Source: Vitellaria paradoxa (lineage: Eukaryota > Streptophyta > Magnoliopsida > Ericales > Sapotaceae). From it: a DNA stretch of 64,000 bases. The stretch is from assembly GCA_019916065.1 (NCBI GenBank), contig CM034242.1, positions 14,508,823 through 14,572,822 on the forward strand. The letters run 5' to 3'. Below are positions 12,656-24,972 of the stretch, piece by piece (the stretch's first letter is position 1; each line of letters opens with the position of its first letter). The notes below the pieces were generated by a model that ran no database searches, was not told the DNA's origin, and saw only the letters and a program-made list of their open reading frames with translations. Position numbers and translations under genes: made by a program.

Positions 12656-13096
12656 TCACCATGCTTCGCTTTGCATCTTTAGGAGCTCCATGTATTTCTT
12701 TGCCTCTTCAATCCGCGTAAACATCAAGGTATCAAAGTAGATGATGAAGTTGTCTATGTAATAATGGAAGCGTAGTTTATGTCGCACTCTGTGATTCATC
12801 TGCAGTAGCACATTTAAATGCGTTATAGAAAAGCTTTGGATGGTTAAGGTAACTGGTTTCGTTCTGGCAAGGCGGTTGTATGGACAACTTATTGTACGTG
12901 GATTGGAAAACACCATGTCGCTTGTTAAACGGTAATGTGCAATTCTAGATGCATGCAATTTGACTTTAAATAATAGGAGTTGTGTTGTCGAAGTTAAGTT
13001 AAATTGGAACGTAAGAGTTGTCAGTAGAGTGGCTTGCAAAACGACGTTATATTTAAAATTGACTTTGAATGGCAAGTGTGACTTGCACGCTTGCAT
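12656..13096 (-). CDS. unrecognised 146-codon open frame, minus strand
   Basis: This is the longest open frame in the first 18 kb and lies between the two big direct repeats, next to the movement-protein-like relics. The product would start MQACKSHLPFKVNFKYN, be rich in alternating hydrophobic and beta-forming residues through its middle, and end with a short helical, charged stretch (RIEEAKKYMELLK). Other minus-strand frames continue beyond its stop towards 12330 with acidic, Ser/Thr-rich composition. I recognise no family. It could be part of the same viral or mobile element, or a chance frame, and it is probably not an expressed gene. Confidence 0.2.
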   Translation of the reverse strand: MQACKSHLPFKVNFKYNVVLQATLLTTLTFQFNLTSTTQLLLFKVKLHASRIAHYRLTSDMVFSNPRTISCPYNRLARTKPVTLTIQSFSITHLNVLLQMNHRVRHKLRFHYYIDNFIIYFDTLMFTRIEEAKKYMELLKMQSEAW

Positions 13097-13133
13097 GTCA
13101 CCTAAAATTGTAACAGATAAAACTTTGGGTATA

Positions 13134-14895
13134 TGCCTAGGATTTTGAATATATATATAATTAACCTAAAATCCACTACTATTAATAGTCTTGTCTTTTG
13201 AAATCTCAAAGACTATAAAAAAATTAACAAATCATTATAATATTAAATACACATTTGACTTTTGTTTCTTTTTAAAAGACTCGAGTCACTTTTAGTTTTG
13301 TTTCCATATTGTAAGTCTCAAGTAAACTTACATAAAAATTGTAAAAAATATATTTGAATTTATGAGTCTAAATAATCAAACCGACTGTAATTAAACTGAT
13401 ATAATTCGATTCGGTTAACTAACTCATATAATTCGATTTGATTAGTGATCGATTAATGCATATTTTTTGGTTAGTTTGATTATCATTTCTAATTTTTAAA
13501 AATAGTCAATTTGATTACAAAAGTTATAATTTTCAAACAATACCAACCAATACTCACTTCTATAAATAATAATACAAAAATATTAGTGTACTTCAATTGG
13601 CTTTTAATTTTTTCGTACATATAATTTTAACATTTAAATTTTGAAGGGTTAACGTATATTCGAATATTATATATATATTAAATCAAATTCAAGTATACTT
13701 TACATTACTTTCCATGTATAAGATCTCTCACTTGTCTTAAATTTCTATAATACTATATCAATAAAAAAAATTATATATTTAAGTTTCATAAAAATAAAAA
13801 AATATATATTTTGTTCTTAATATATATAATAATTTTGTTGGATGTTATTGTAAATTATAAGTAAATTATAAATTTAAACTCAGTTATATTTAATTAAACT
13901 AAAATATTTATATGGGATATGAGAACATTAATTAATATCCATTTGTTATTAAGTATCCTTATCTGGTTCACTTAAAAAAAAAAAAATTGTACGGAAATTA
14001 ATATATATTATGAGAATTTTATAATTTTTTTTAAAGCTATAATATTTCTTTAAGATAAAATATAAATACATCAGGCAGGTAAATGGTAGTTAATTCGAAA
14101 GCAATGGTTTAGGAAGTATTAGGCAGACAAGCATTGATGGTGTTGGTGGGCTTTCTCCATTAGCAACCCAACTGGAATCAATGGAGTCGTGCGGGTTGGG
14201 CTTTCTATTTTCATGTGGACTTTTTGAGTAACATGGTCCCCGCGGAAATGAACTTTACCAGATTGGACTTGGAGAAGTTAACACCAATTACAATGTTAAT
14301 GTTAGTCATGTAATATCGAATTGTGAGTCGTTCGTTTAAAATTGTATGATTCATAATTAAAATAAATTTTAAAATTTTAGAAAGTTTGTTGTAAATCGTG
14401 CGATTTTGATTAGACAGTTCACAATTTTAATGTCATATGGTTAATATCAAAAGTCATGTTAGCTATCATAGATAAAGCCAGAATTTTTGATTTAGGAGAG
14501 GCAATTTTTTTTTAGTTAAATTTATGCTTAGAAAAAAATTATAATTAATATTACAAATTATATTTAAGTGAAGAAAATTAAATTAATATACATATATGTG
14601 TGTGCATGCACGTGCACAGATAAATTTTTAAATTTTGAATCATATATAATGATTGAAAAAATAATTAAATTTTGAGGAGGTTGGCCCATGACCTAAATTT
14701 TCTTTAATTCAAAAATTTATATATGCTAATAATGTTTTTCTGACCAAAATCAATTATTTTTTAAAATTTTAGAAAGGACCAGATTATAGTATAAATATTT
14801 TATAATTAAAAATTTATATGTATGGCCGGTATTTTTTAAAACTTAAAGAGGGCGTGGCTCCTTTAACCTTAAGGGAGTTTCATCCCTGTTATCCA
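13134..14895. repeat. ~1.76-kb direct repeat, copy B (candidate LTR)
   Basis: This is the partner of 8824-10607, same orientation, reading TGCCTAGGATTTTGAATATA at its start and ending at GTTATCCA. It lacks a long part of the (TA)n run seen in copy A and differs by many substitutions and small indels. Its 3' part (about 14480-14890) has phrases such as TTAGGAGAGGCAA and GAGGGCGTGGCTCC that are common in degraded plant transposons. No coding sequence is visible inside it. Confidence 0.6.
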
Positions 14896-14911
14896 CTCCC
14901 TTTTCTACTTG

Positions 14912-15894
14912 GATTACACACTTTTATTGGATGAATTAATTTAATTTTTATTTTTTGGGAAAAAAATACACACCCCTTAAGCTCTAATCATTTTTGTCAT
15001 TTTGTCTCATAAATTATCAATGTTTTATGCTGAGCCTTAAACTATGACCATGTATCTTAAATTCACTAAAATTACTTATACACCCAACTTACTTGCGCGG
15101 TCTAAAATGTTCGACGAAAAAGAGTGCACTTTTTTTTTTTTTTCAATCCGAATCATATATACTTAATATACCTAATTTCTTTTGGTGTATGAAATAAAAC
15201 ATAAACACTTAAAAGTCATGTGCTTATTATATGACTTTAATTCATTATTATCAATAACACTTCCAATCATTATATTTCAAAAAAGACATAAATTTTTTTA
15301 AAAATTCATTTAACAAATTATGTAGCACATGCAATTTAGGACAATTTGACATATAAATCCATAGTTGCGGACTAATTGGTAATTGAAAAGATAAAGTGAA
15401 ATACTTATAATTATTTAAGAGACTATGTATTTTTTTTCTCTTTGTTCAAATATTTTGTTTAATTTATACCATTTAAAAAGTCACATATTTGTTACGGGTC
15501 TGATCTATTTTAAAAATTTAAATGGTATGAACAATTTAAAACAATTTAAAAATTTTTTAAATAATAAATATAATTTAGAATATAATGCAAGATAATTGAT
15601 ATTATGGAGCAAGGACATAATTTAAAGGGCGTGATATGCTTTTTTTTTAATAATATTTTTTAAGAAGTTGAAATCAAAATATTACCGGTGTTCAATCATT
15701 TTAAAAACCGAAAATCAACGTCATGATCGTCACAACTCCATGCGAAGCGCTAAACTACTTTAATCGTGCTGCGCACCTGAAACACGTAGTTGGCACGCCA
15801 CCACCCCAGGCAACTAATGGCTGGTGACAATTGATGGGATCCGGTTCTCTACCCTCTTTGGCGCTTGCTATTTTTGGTTCTAATCCATGAAATG
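14912..15894. other. AT-rich intergenic DNA
   Basis: No gene or clear element is recognised. A small GC-richer island lies at about 15715-15870 but carries no open frame of note. Confidence 0.4.
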
Positions 15895-16055
15895 AATGGT
15901 ATGTTTGAAGTAACGAAAAGTGGAATAAAATAAAATAACGTAAAATAAATTTTGAATTCGTAATTTGAACAGTGAGATAAAAAGTAAATAATTTTTATAA
16001 TTTTTTAGAGTTTTTCACCGTTTTTCAGAATTTTTTGTCACTTCAAACAGATTCA
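15895..16055. mobile_element. short inverted-repeat element related to the MITE at 32982-33140
   Basis: Its ends are inverted (TGTTTGAAGTAACGAAAA and, on the reverse complement of the right side, TGTTTGAAGTGACAAAAA). The interior shares AATTCGTAATTTGAACAGTGAGATAAAAAGT-type sequence with 33045-33075, so both belong to one family. The target duplication is not clear. Confidence 0.5.
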
Positions 16056-16310
16056 AAATAAAAATTTTTATTGATTAAAAAAAGTTTTTATTTGATTAAT
16101 CTTTAATTAAAGAATTTAAACTAAGAAATTTTTATGTTTGTAGAATTGTAAACTTTTCTAAATTTAATATGATATTAAAAATTTCACAAAAATAGAACTT
16201 TTTGAAAGATAGAATTTGAAGTTGCCGTCGTTAGTATAAATGATAATTGTTTTTTATTTTTTATATCTAAAGTGAAAATCACTTACATTCTTTAAATAAA
16301 ATTAATTTTA

Positions 16311-17300
16311 TTTAAAGATGTGTAAAAATAAAAAAAAATTAGAATAGTGGATATAGGGAGCGCCACATAAAATTTGATAATAATTTTTGATTCATTTTAT
16401 AAAACTAACTCAAATTAAAAATATTATTATTAATCTTACATTCTAGCTACTTTATAAAATAAAATAAATATAGTCAATATGACCAATTTAAATTAAATTT
16501 AAAATTTAAAAAAAAAACTACTTCTAATCCTAATAAATATTTCAAAAAATTTTTATATTTTTAAAATTTTAAAAATATTAAAAATTATTATTATGAGAGA
16601 AATAGCCTAATTATTCTTAAATATTTTTTTATTTGTATTTTTTAATATAATTGCTAATGTATTTGAAATATATAAATTTTATAACTATATTGAATTTATA
16701 AGTCTTGTAGGAATTCAGGAGTTTATTTACTTGTATTAAATTTATAAGTTACAACTGTAGTGGTTTTATATATGCAAAAAAAAAAATTAATAAAATAAAA
16801 TTGTACTCATCTAATAATGTAGGGAAAAAATAAACTTTATGAATAAAAAAAGAGAAGAAAAGAGAAGGAGATGAAGGAGAAAAGTGTTACATAGAATTGG
16901 AATGAAGGAAAAGAGGAGAAAAAACTTTAAACAAAAATTAGAATTTAAGAAAAATTATTTCCAATACTAATTTTATTCAAAGATTTATAAAAATAAAACA
17001 AATAGAATAGTGAATATAAAGAGTATCCGTACATGATTCGATAATAACTTTTTTATTAGTTTTATAAAAATAACTTAAATTTTAAAAATAATAAAAGTTA
17101 TAATTATGAGAGAAATAACCTAATTATTTTTTAATTATTTTTTATATTTTTAATAGAATTCCCAATGTATTTGAAATATGTAAGTTTTACAACAATCTTA
17201 AATTTATAATCAAGTGGATCAATTGTAGGAGCCTATTAGTTTATTAACATCTATTAAACCATAACTGATTTTTTATATGCAAAAGAAAAAGTGAAGTTAT
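16311..17300. repeat. diverged direct repeat, two ~400-bp units
   Basis: Unit 1 (about 16311-16790) and unit 2 (about 16971-17300) share ordered phrases: TAGAATAGTG followed by ATAAAG/ATAGGGAG, GATAATAA, GAGAGAAATARCCTAATTATT and AATGTATTTGAAATAT. Both are AT-rich and noncoding. An A/G-rich stretch at about 16840-16930 separates them. Confidence 0.6.
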
Positions 17301-18560
17301 AATTATTTAATGATATGGGATAAAAAATATTTTTTTGAGAAAAAAGAAATAATCATAACCATTGAACAAATCTAACAATTGAAAATATCCAAATTTAAAT
17401 TTTTAAGCTTCATAATTATATAATATATATAATTGCATTATTTGTTGTTATGTCAAGAACTTATCCTTACTTAATTTTGTACTTATATTCTTTCTTCCTT
17501 TACTATTATTATGATTAGTTTTGCATTTATTATTGAATATTAATTGTGTTTTGTGGGAATTTGTGGATATTTTTTTAATTTAAATTAAGGGTAATTCTAT
17601 TTGTATTTTACAAATAAATTCTTACACTCTACTTTATTTCTTTATTAAATAAAATTACACTATTACCTCATTTTTATAAAAAGGTATTTATAATATTAAA
17701 ATTATACAACATATCTTATTAGAAAGATGAGAGTATTTATATAATTTTATTTAATGAAAAAGTAAAGTGGAGTGCAAATAAATCCACCCTTAAATTAATT
17801 GTATTATTTATTGATAAGAGCTTATTTTACTTAATTTTATTTTTATCTTCATTTTCTCCTTATAATTACTGTAATTAATCTTGCATTCATAATTTAAAAT
17901 GTTCTCTAAAAGCCATTTTATTACGATTTAATTTTTTTAATATTTATTAACTTTGAGAGTAAAAATAAAAATTTACATCCTTATATTAAATCTGAATGTA
18001 CAATTATTGTATATTGATATAAAATAGATATACATTTATTACATATTAATTGTTTACGCTATAGTTGAAATATCTAACTATTTATTTATGGATATTCGTT
18101 TACACTTTTACATTTTTCAAATCTGAGTTTCTGTTCAAATAATATTATTTTTTTTAAATATGTCTAGTTTAATACTCTCTTAAAAATAATTTCCCATCAA
18201 TATTTTTCTTAATACATCATTTTTTTATTTTTAGAAAGATATTTAAATCATAGGAAAGTATTAAAAAAATTGAAAAGAGTAAAAGAATGTATTTCTAACT
18301 GAAAAGATATAATTCTATTTATTAAATAAATTTAATAATTAAAAATATGTCAAATTTAAATTCTTAAACTTACATCTTACGTAAATAGACACTTAAAATT
18401 AAGTCAAACGGCTCCAAATTAATTAAGATAAAAATTATGGGACATTTTTAGAAGAAAAATTGACCAAGCCCCGGCTTTCAGCACGGCTGCCTTATTAAAT
18501 CTGAGAGACACCAAAATCTTAATAATACAGCGTAGATATTAATTTTTACACAACTATTAT
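17301..18560. other. AT-rich intergenic DNA upstream of the pseudokinase gene
   Basis: I see no coding sequence, RNA gene or clean mobile element here. A weak inverted similarity (CTTACACTCTACTTTATTTC near 17620 and AAAGTAAAGTGGAGTGCAAA near 17760) could be a small degraded MITE. Confidence 0.4.
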
Positions 18561-18570
18561 TTTTTCTTTC

Positions 18571-18581
18571 TATTTATATAT
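18571..18581 (+). promoter_or_regulatory. candidate TATA box of the MLKL-like gene
   Basis: TATTTATATAT lies about 30-40 bp upstream of a pyrimidine/CT-rich leader that begins near 18610, a common arrangement for plant promoters. It is the best TATA-like match before the leader, but the transcription start has not been mapped. Confidence 0.4.
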
Positions 18582-19225
18582 CACTTGGGATTCTCATTCA
18601 AGATTAATTGTAAGCATTTCTCATTTTGCCCCTAATATAAACCTCTCTCTCTCTTTCTATTTTTTTAGAGAGAGAGACTAAAAAATTGAAGGTGGACGAA
18701 ACTAGCGGGAACGTGTTCAGATAAAAAGCACCCGTAGCAGAGAAGACGGAGTCCTCAACGGCCAACCGCCTAAGAATTCCAAAAAGAAGCCGACAACAAA
18801 GTTCATAGGAGTGGCGGTCAACAATTATACTTTCGTCAGAAACTAGAGAGAGACTTCGTATTTCCGTCAAAGCCCAGAAAGGAAGTTCGTTACTTTTGAC
18901 AGTTTCCGTCGGAATTTCGGTTTCTTTTTTCGTCAGTTTCCAGATTGATCGTCAGATAGATCCCTTGCTTCTTCTTTTTGCTGTTGTTGGTTTTTCTTTC
19001 CGTCTTTCTCGTTTGAAAATCAAGGGTCTGGGGAAAATTAATTTTTGCCTTTCTCTTCTTTTTCTTTTTCTTTTTCCTTTTTCAAAAATTGATAACCAAA
19101 ACTGCTCTTCTTTGACTTGATCATCATGCTTTTTGCTGAATTTCTATTGGGTTCTTAGGATTCAATAGAATTCAGCATCTGCCCATTACAAAAACCGCTT
19201 GTCAGATCAAGAATTTTCATAGCAG

Positions 19226-19670
19226 GTATGCATCTCTCTCTCTCTCTCTCTCTCTGTGTGTCTGATTTTTGATTTCTGAATCATGTTTGATATTAGTCTA
19301 TTTCCGTGAATGAATTTGTTAATTCATAATACATGATCTTTTTCATAGAATCCTTAAATTGATCTAATACAAAACTGATTCTGCTCACTCCTACATGTTC
19401 CTTGTTACTTTCCAATTTCTTTCTTTCTAATTAATTGTATGGGTTTATTGTTTTTAAGTGAAAGGTTTGCTCACGTGTGTTCCCATCTTATTCTTATTAA
19501 TTTCTAAGGCAGATTTATGTGGTTGTGCAGCATTACTCTTTAATTGAATAGTTAAACATAGTCAACATTTGAACTTCTTGCATTTTTTGATACTTTGGCT
19601 GTTTTTTCCCCTTATTTTCTTATGTTGCTGTCATGTGATAACTGAATTTGGGCTTTTATATAATTTTTAG
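19226..19670 (+). other. candidate intron in the 5' leader of the MLKL-like gene
   Basis: CAGCAG/GTATGC at 19225/19226 is a good donor. TAATTTTTAG ending at 19670 is a good T-rich acceptor, and TGTTCTAG ending near 19687 is an alternative. The donor is followed at once by a (CT)n microsatellite (19233-19255). Splicing here would join a CT-rich leader to the short segment before the ATG at 19766. Confidence 0.5.
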
Positions 19671-19765
19671 GTCATTGCTTTGTTCTAGTTTCTGCTGAAT
19701 TAAGGGTTGTGCCAAAGGGTTTCGACTGTTTTCAGTGTTCTGTTTCGATAACTTTCGAAACTTGA

Positions 19766-22363
19766 ATGGAGCAACTCCGACAGGTTGGAGAGGTTTTAGG
19801 AGGTGTTAAGGCTCTTATGGTATTAAAACATGATATTTCAATCAATCAAAGGCAGTGTTGTTTGCTGCTCCGCATGTTCGATTTGGCCTTTGAAACTATT
19901 TTAGAGATGATCAGACAAAACCTGAGACTAGAAGACAAGAACTCAAAGTGGAAAGCTCTCGAAAACCCTCTAAGAGAGCTTCAAAGGATCTTCAAGGAAG
20001 GAGAGCTCTACATAAGAAATTGCTTGGATGTCAGAGATTGGTGGGGCAAAGCAACGAGTCTCCATCAGAACAAGGATTGCGTCGAGTTTCACATTCACAA
20101 CTTGCTCTGGTGCTTCGCCATTGTTGTCGAGGCCCTTGAAACTTCTGGGGAAATCTCAGCCACAGATCAGGATGATATGCAAAAGAAGAGACTCTTGCTC
20201 ATGAGAAAGTACGACAAGGAGTGGAATGACCCGAAAACTTTTCTGTGGAAATATGGGAAGCAGTACTTGGTTCCTGGAGAAATTTGCAATCGGATTGCTA
20301 GTGCTTGGAAAGAAGACAGATGGGTTCTTCTTGAAACGATAAGGGAGAAGAGAAGTTGGGCTATTAACACTATAGGAATGCATGAGCAGAGGCTCGCAGA
20401 TCTACTCCTTAGGAAGCTAAGTGGGTTGGAGCCACTTAAGGGAAAGCTTTTGCCTTCTTGGATCTTAACAGGAGCCAAGGATTATCAAGTGAGGCGAAGA
20501 TTAGGATCAGGAGGAAGTCATTTTAAGGAGATTCAATGGTTCGGGGAAAGTTATGCTTTGAGAAATTTCTTTGGAGAGATTGATGAACAACTGCAAAATG
20601 AGGTACATTTTATTCAATCTCTTTCCCACCCCAACATTATGCAATTCCTTTGTGGGTTTTACGATGAGGAGAGGAAAGAGGGATATCTTGTTATGGAGCT
20701 GATGAGCAAGTGTCTTGAGAGCTATGTAAAAGAGAATTGTGGCCAGAGGAAACGAATTCCATTCTCTCTTCCTGTTGTGGTCGATATTATGCTTCAGATT
20801 GCAAGAGGCATGGAATATCTGCACTCACAAAAGATCTATCATGGAGACTTGAATCCATCCAATATCCTCCTTAAAGCAAGAAATTCTTCCCCAGAAGGTC
20901 ACTATTATGCAAAAGTTAAGGGTTTTGGCTTGACCTCCATTAAGAGTTACACTTGTCGAACTCAACCAAACCAAAATGGAGACGATACTGTTATATGGTA
21001 TGCCCCGGAAGTTCTGGCTGGGCAGGAACATCAGGGCAGTAAATGTAGTTCAAAATATACAGAGAAAGCCGATGTCTACAGTTTTGGAATGGTTTGCTTT
21101 GAGATTTTGACAGGGAAAATTCCGTTTGAAGAGGGTCATCTTCAAGAAGACAAGGTGGGTCGGAACATACGAGCAGGGGAGAGGCCTCTCTTCCCATACA
21201 CTTCACCAAAGTTCCTGGTGAACTTGACCAGGAAATGCTGGCAACCAGACCCGATTCAGCGTCCGACTTTCTCATCCATTTGTAGGATTTTACGGTACAT
21301 CAAGAAATGCCTTGTGATAAATCCTGATCTCGGTCAGCCAGAATCACCACCCCAACTTTTGGATTTCTGCGAGATAGAATCAGAGTATTCCAAGTTGTTC
21401 CCTGGAGACAGCAGTCTTGGTTTGGCAAAGGTCTCACAAGTTCCTTTTGAAATGTTTGCTTATAGAATTCTTGAGAAAGAGAGGACCTCTGGGAGCTTTC
21501 AAGACAAAATTTGGGAATTATCTATTGATGAGAATGGGGTTGTAACCCAAGATCCCAAGAAAGAGAGGAAATTTTTGTCGGGAGCAAGAGCTGATCAGAA
21601 GTCAGTAGGCTTTGAGACTCCTGACAGGAGATCTTTGTCAGCATCAGCACCTCATCAACCGTCTTCTGGTTCTGAGAATCAAGAGAGGAAGGCTTCCACG
21701 GACAATCATGAAGAAAGATCTGAGAATTTTGGAAATCCTGAGATAGAATTGTTTGTATCAACAGCAGCTGATGAGATTTCAGGTTCTGAAACTACAGAGA
21801 ACAAAACTTCATCCGCAACAGAAGACAATCAAAAGCCGGTTGGTTCCACGATATCAAGGACCAGAACTTATCCAGGAAAAGCAGTTGATCCAATTTACAG
21901 GGAGAAGAAAACTCTGTCAAGAATGGAAAGCAATTCGGTCTCTTCTAAGATTTCACAGGGTAAAGTTTCGCCTTCAATATCTTCTCTAGACTTGGCATCA
22001 ATATCTTGTGGGAGTCCAGACAGGAAAGTTTTGGCAAAAAAGAAAACAATATTTGCAAAGACCAGCAATGGGCCAGGTTTGTCCTTCCCCACCCCCCTTT
22101 TTTACCCCATCTGATTAAGTCCTAATTGCTTAATTATGACTTAGTTTTTCCATATGCTTATTAGTTGATTTTAAAAAAATTATGCAGCGACACAGAGAGA
22201 AAATTCACTAAGATCATCACAAGTGCGAACACAGAAAGGGTTTTCACCAAAATCTTCACCAAAATCAACGCCGATGGATCCTTTTGTTCACTCTTCAAGG
22301 AACAGAGAGTTCCGGGTGCTCATGAGCCCTTCTAGACATCAAAGAAACCAACCCTTTGGCTAG
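19766..22363 (+). CDS. MLKL: plant MLKL-type protein: DUF1221/HeLo-like domain plus pseudokinase
   Basis: Two exons, 19766-22076 and 22188-22363, joined by a GT-AG intron (CCAG/GTTTGT and TATGCAG/CGACA), give 828 residues. If the intron is kept the protein ends after 782 with a different tail. Residues 1 to about 230 match the plant DUF1221 region, Trp-rich and helical, regarded as HeLo-like in plant MLKL proteins. About 240-505 is a kinase fold with telling losses: the glycine loop is LGSGGS at 246-251, the beta-3 lysine is replaced by Arg266 (YALR), HRD is HGD at 359-361, and DFG is GFG at 386-388. APE (413-415), Asp436 and the CW...RP motif remain. The 505-828 tail is Ser/Lys-rich and probably disordered. 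Plant MLKLs act in immunity and cell-death control through oligomerisation. An inactive kinase is therefore expected for the family and is not decay. Confidence 0.85.
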
Positions 22364-23998
22364 GAGCTGAGATAGAGCTTGGTTTCCTTCATCTCAACAT
22401 CAGCCAAAAAGCCACCAAACTCCCAAGAACTCCTACATGGGCTGCATTCTCCATATGCTTTTAAATTCGAAGTAACTGAAATCGCATGCTTGTTTCGAAT
22501 CTGTGTCGAAGAATCTCACTATATGGGATCAGGAAAACTTTTCTTGTGAAGCATGCTGCCTATAGAGTAGAAGCAATGTTAAGTTTGTTGATTTCCTTCA
22601 ATAGCATATAATGTAATAGTTCTGTTTTGGCCTACAAAGATTTGACTCGTCGGGCGAGTTTTGTCCTCTTTTGGAGATATTGGAATCTTGGAAATAGGTC
22701 GTGGGTGATAATATAACGTGTATGAGACACATTCCAACTCAAAAGCATAAACCGGTGAGTCAGGAGACCAAAATCTCATGTTATGCTATATTAACTGCAC
22801 ACTATCTCTCTTAATTAAGCCTGTAAATGAGTCAATCAAACTCCAGGGAAGGGGGTGTTAACAGAGTCAATTTTTGTTACTGATGAAGTGCTCAGTTATG
22901 GTCTGTACAGGATTTACAACCATCTTTGTCATTCTATAATTTAACAAGGTTGGTGTTTATGGCAACAATAAATAGTCAATTCTTTCTTGCTATCTTCTAG
23001 AGTTATAAAATTTTTGAAAATTTGGTATCAATACTCCCTAAATTATGAGAATGACCTATTCTCCCTGTTGGTGGAATTTTATAAGATTGTCATTATTTTT
23101 ATTACTTGCTCTAGTTTTCTTTTCTTTTCTTTTTTTTTTCAAGGATAATATCGATATTTACTAATATTTTTCTTTTATTTTACTATTTATTCCATTCTAC
23201 TAAAAATATATCATTTTCACAATAAAAATTTTTCCATAATTATTCTCACTATTGCACTTGCTTCATTTATAATCTTAAAATTATCTCACACTCGCATTGG
23301 TAGTTATTTTAGGCACTGTTGGGTGACAAAACTAAAAACTATCTTTTTAAATTTGAACACAAATCGGGAAATATACCCCGTTAAAATTATAAATATACCC
23401 TCGTAGATTTTCTTAATTTTTGTGCATAAAAAATAAAATTAACTTTTCAAACCTAAAAATTAAAAATTAACTTTTTAGTCCTGTTTAATAATTTTTACAT
23501 TTATTGTTTTTCTGTTTATATTTAAAAATTTTTTAAAAATAGTAAAAAAACGTATTTGTTAATTTATTTTTATTTTTTGTTTTTTAAAAAATAAAAACTT
23601 AAACAACAAACGATAAAAGAGTGTTTTTACTCTTTTTTTGGTTATAAACATTTTACCAGTTTTAACAAGTTATCCCATTTTTTTGCATCAATTAAAATAA
23701 ATCATTTTATTCAAATATTTTGCTAAATTAAATTATTTTTAACAAATAACGTAGTATAATTAAATTAATTAATTTAGTTAAGTAAAATTTTAATTTAATT
23801 TAATTTAATTAAATTGATATGAAATATATTTTATTAAATATATTTTATTAAATTATTTTTAATAAATAAGATATTTAAATTAATTAATTAATTAATAATA
23901 ATTAATTTAATTTAATTAATTCAATTAATATGATACATGTTTATTAAATTAATTTTAATAAATAGTACAATTAATTAATTAAATTAATAATTAATTTA
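22364..23998. other. 3' untranslated region of the MLKL-like gene, then AT-rich spacer
   Basis: 22364 to about 22950 keeps gene-like base composition and probably contains the 3' UTR. From about 23000 the sequence turns very AT-rich with AATTAATT-type repeats (23690-23990) and holds no recognisable gene. Confidence 0.5.
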
Positions 23999-24131
23999 GG
24001 CACCATTTGGCATCTCAAAAAAAAAAAAAAAAAAAAAACTCTAAAAACTTCTATTACATCAACTTTTTTATTTCACTGCACGCATTACGACCTCACAATT
24101 TTTTTCACTTTTTATCACTCCAAACACACAC
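23999..24131. mobile_element. Tourist-like MITE (133 bp)
   Basis: TTA flanks both ends (23996-23998 and 24132-24134). The ends are GGCACCATTTGGCATCTC and, on the opposite strand, GTGTGTGTTTGGAGTGATAA, sharing the TTTGG core of this superfamily's termini. A poly-A run fills the left part. Confidence 0.5.
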
Positions 24132-24140
24132 TTAATGTAG

Positions 24141-24580
24141 TTGATTAAATTAATATGAAATATATTTTATTAAATTTAATTAATTTTTGAAAATTAATAA
24201 AATTAAATACGTTTTTAAAATAAAAAATAATTACTATAAATAAAATTACATTTTCAAAATGAATTTTTAATTTTTATTTTAAGAAAAAAATAATAACAAA
24301 AAATAAAATTTAAAAATATAAATAATTAAACATAAATAGAGAAAAAACTACATAATTATTAATTTAATTTATTAAATTAGTCTGAAATATATTTTATTAA
24401 ATTTAATTATTTTTTTGAAAAATTAATAAAATTAAAATATTTTCAAAATAAAAAATAATTACTGTAAATAAAATTACATTTTCAAAATAAAGTTTTAATT
24501 TTTATTTTAAGGAAAAATATTAACAAAAAATAAAAAATATAAATATAAATAATTAAACATAAACAGAGAAAAAAAAAACT
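24141..24580. repeat. tandem duplication, two ~205-bp AT-rich units
   Basis: Units at about 24141-24350 and 24371-24580 share GAAATATATTTTATTAAATT, AAAATAATTACTRTAAATAA and ATAAATAATTAAACATAAA blocks in the same order. The pair lies just upstream of the Clf1-like gene promoter. Confidence 0.7.
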
Positions 24581-24972
24581 GCCTCTTCAAACCAAGATGG
24601 TATTCCAACCAAAAAAAAAAAAAAACTGATTTTATTAATAAACTAATTTTTTAAATAAATTAAAAAAATTATTTATTAATTAATATTTTTTTTTATCAAG
24701 GGGCCGTATTCAACATATTCGGATCCAAACCGAATCGAGTCGAAACCTGATATCCAAATCCGGCTGGATTGGGCATGTCGGTTAGGTTGGGTTGAATTGG
24801 AAATTAGAAGACGCAGAGTACTGCAAACTCCCTCCGCCGTCTACTTCCCCCGGAGAGCCGCCGGCCTCCAATCCACTCCTTTTCGTCCATAGCCGGCCGC
24901 ACGCATCTCTTCTTCTGCTAAAATATACATACATATATACGTTAAATACGCCCAGTTTCTCGGACATCAATC

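Noticed and set aside
18896..19120. 74-codon frame in the MLKL leader as an upstream ORF
   Set aside because: It opens with TTG and not ATG, and its composition is simply pyrimidine-rich leader.
20156..21275. Minus-strand frames opposite the pseudokinase exon
   Set aside because: They only mirror the coding strand. None has its own domain or signals.
22077..22114. MLKL-like protein ending at 782 residues
   Set aside because: The tail beyond GPG is intronic. A good donor at 22077, an acceptor at 22187 and an in-frame Ser/Arg-rich exon to 22363 make the spliced 828-residue form more likely. The shorter form may exist as a retained-intron product.
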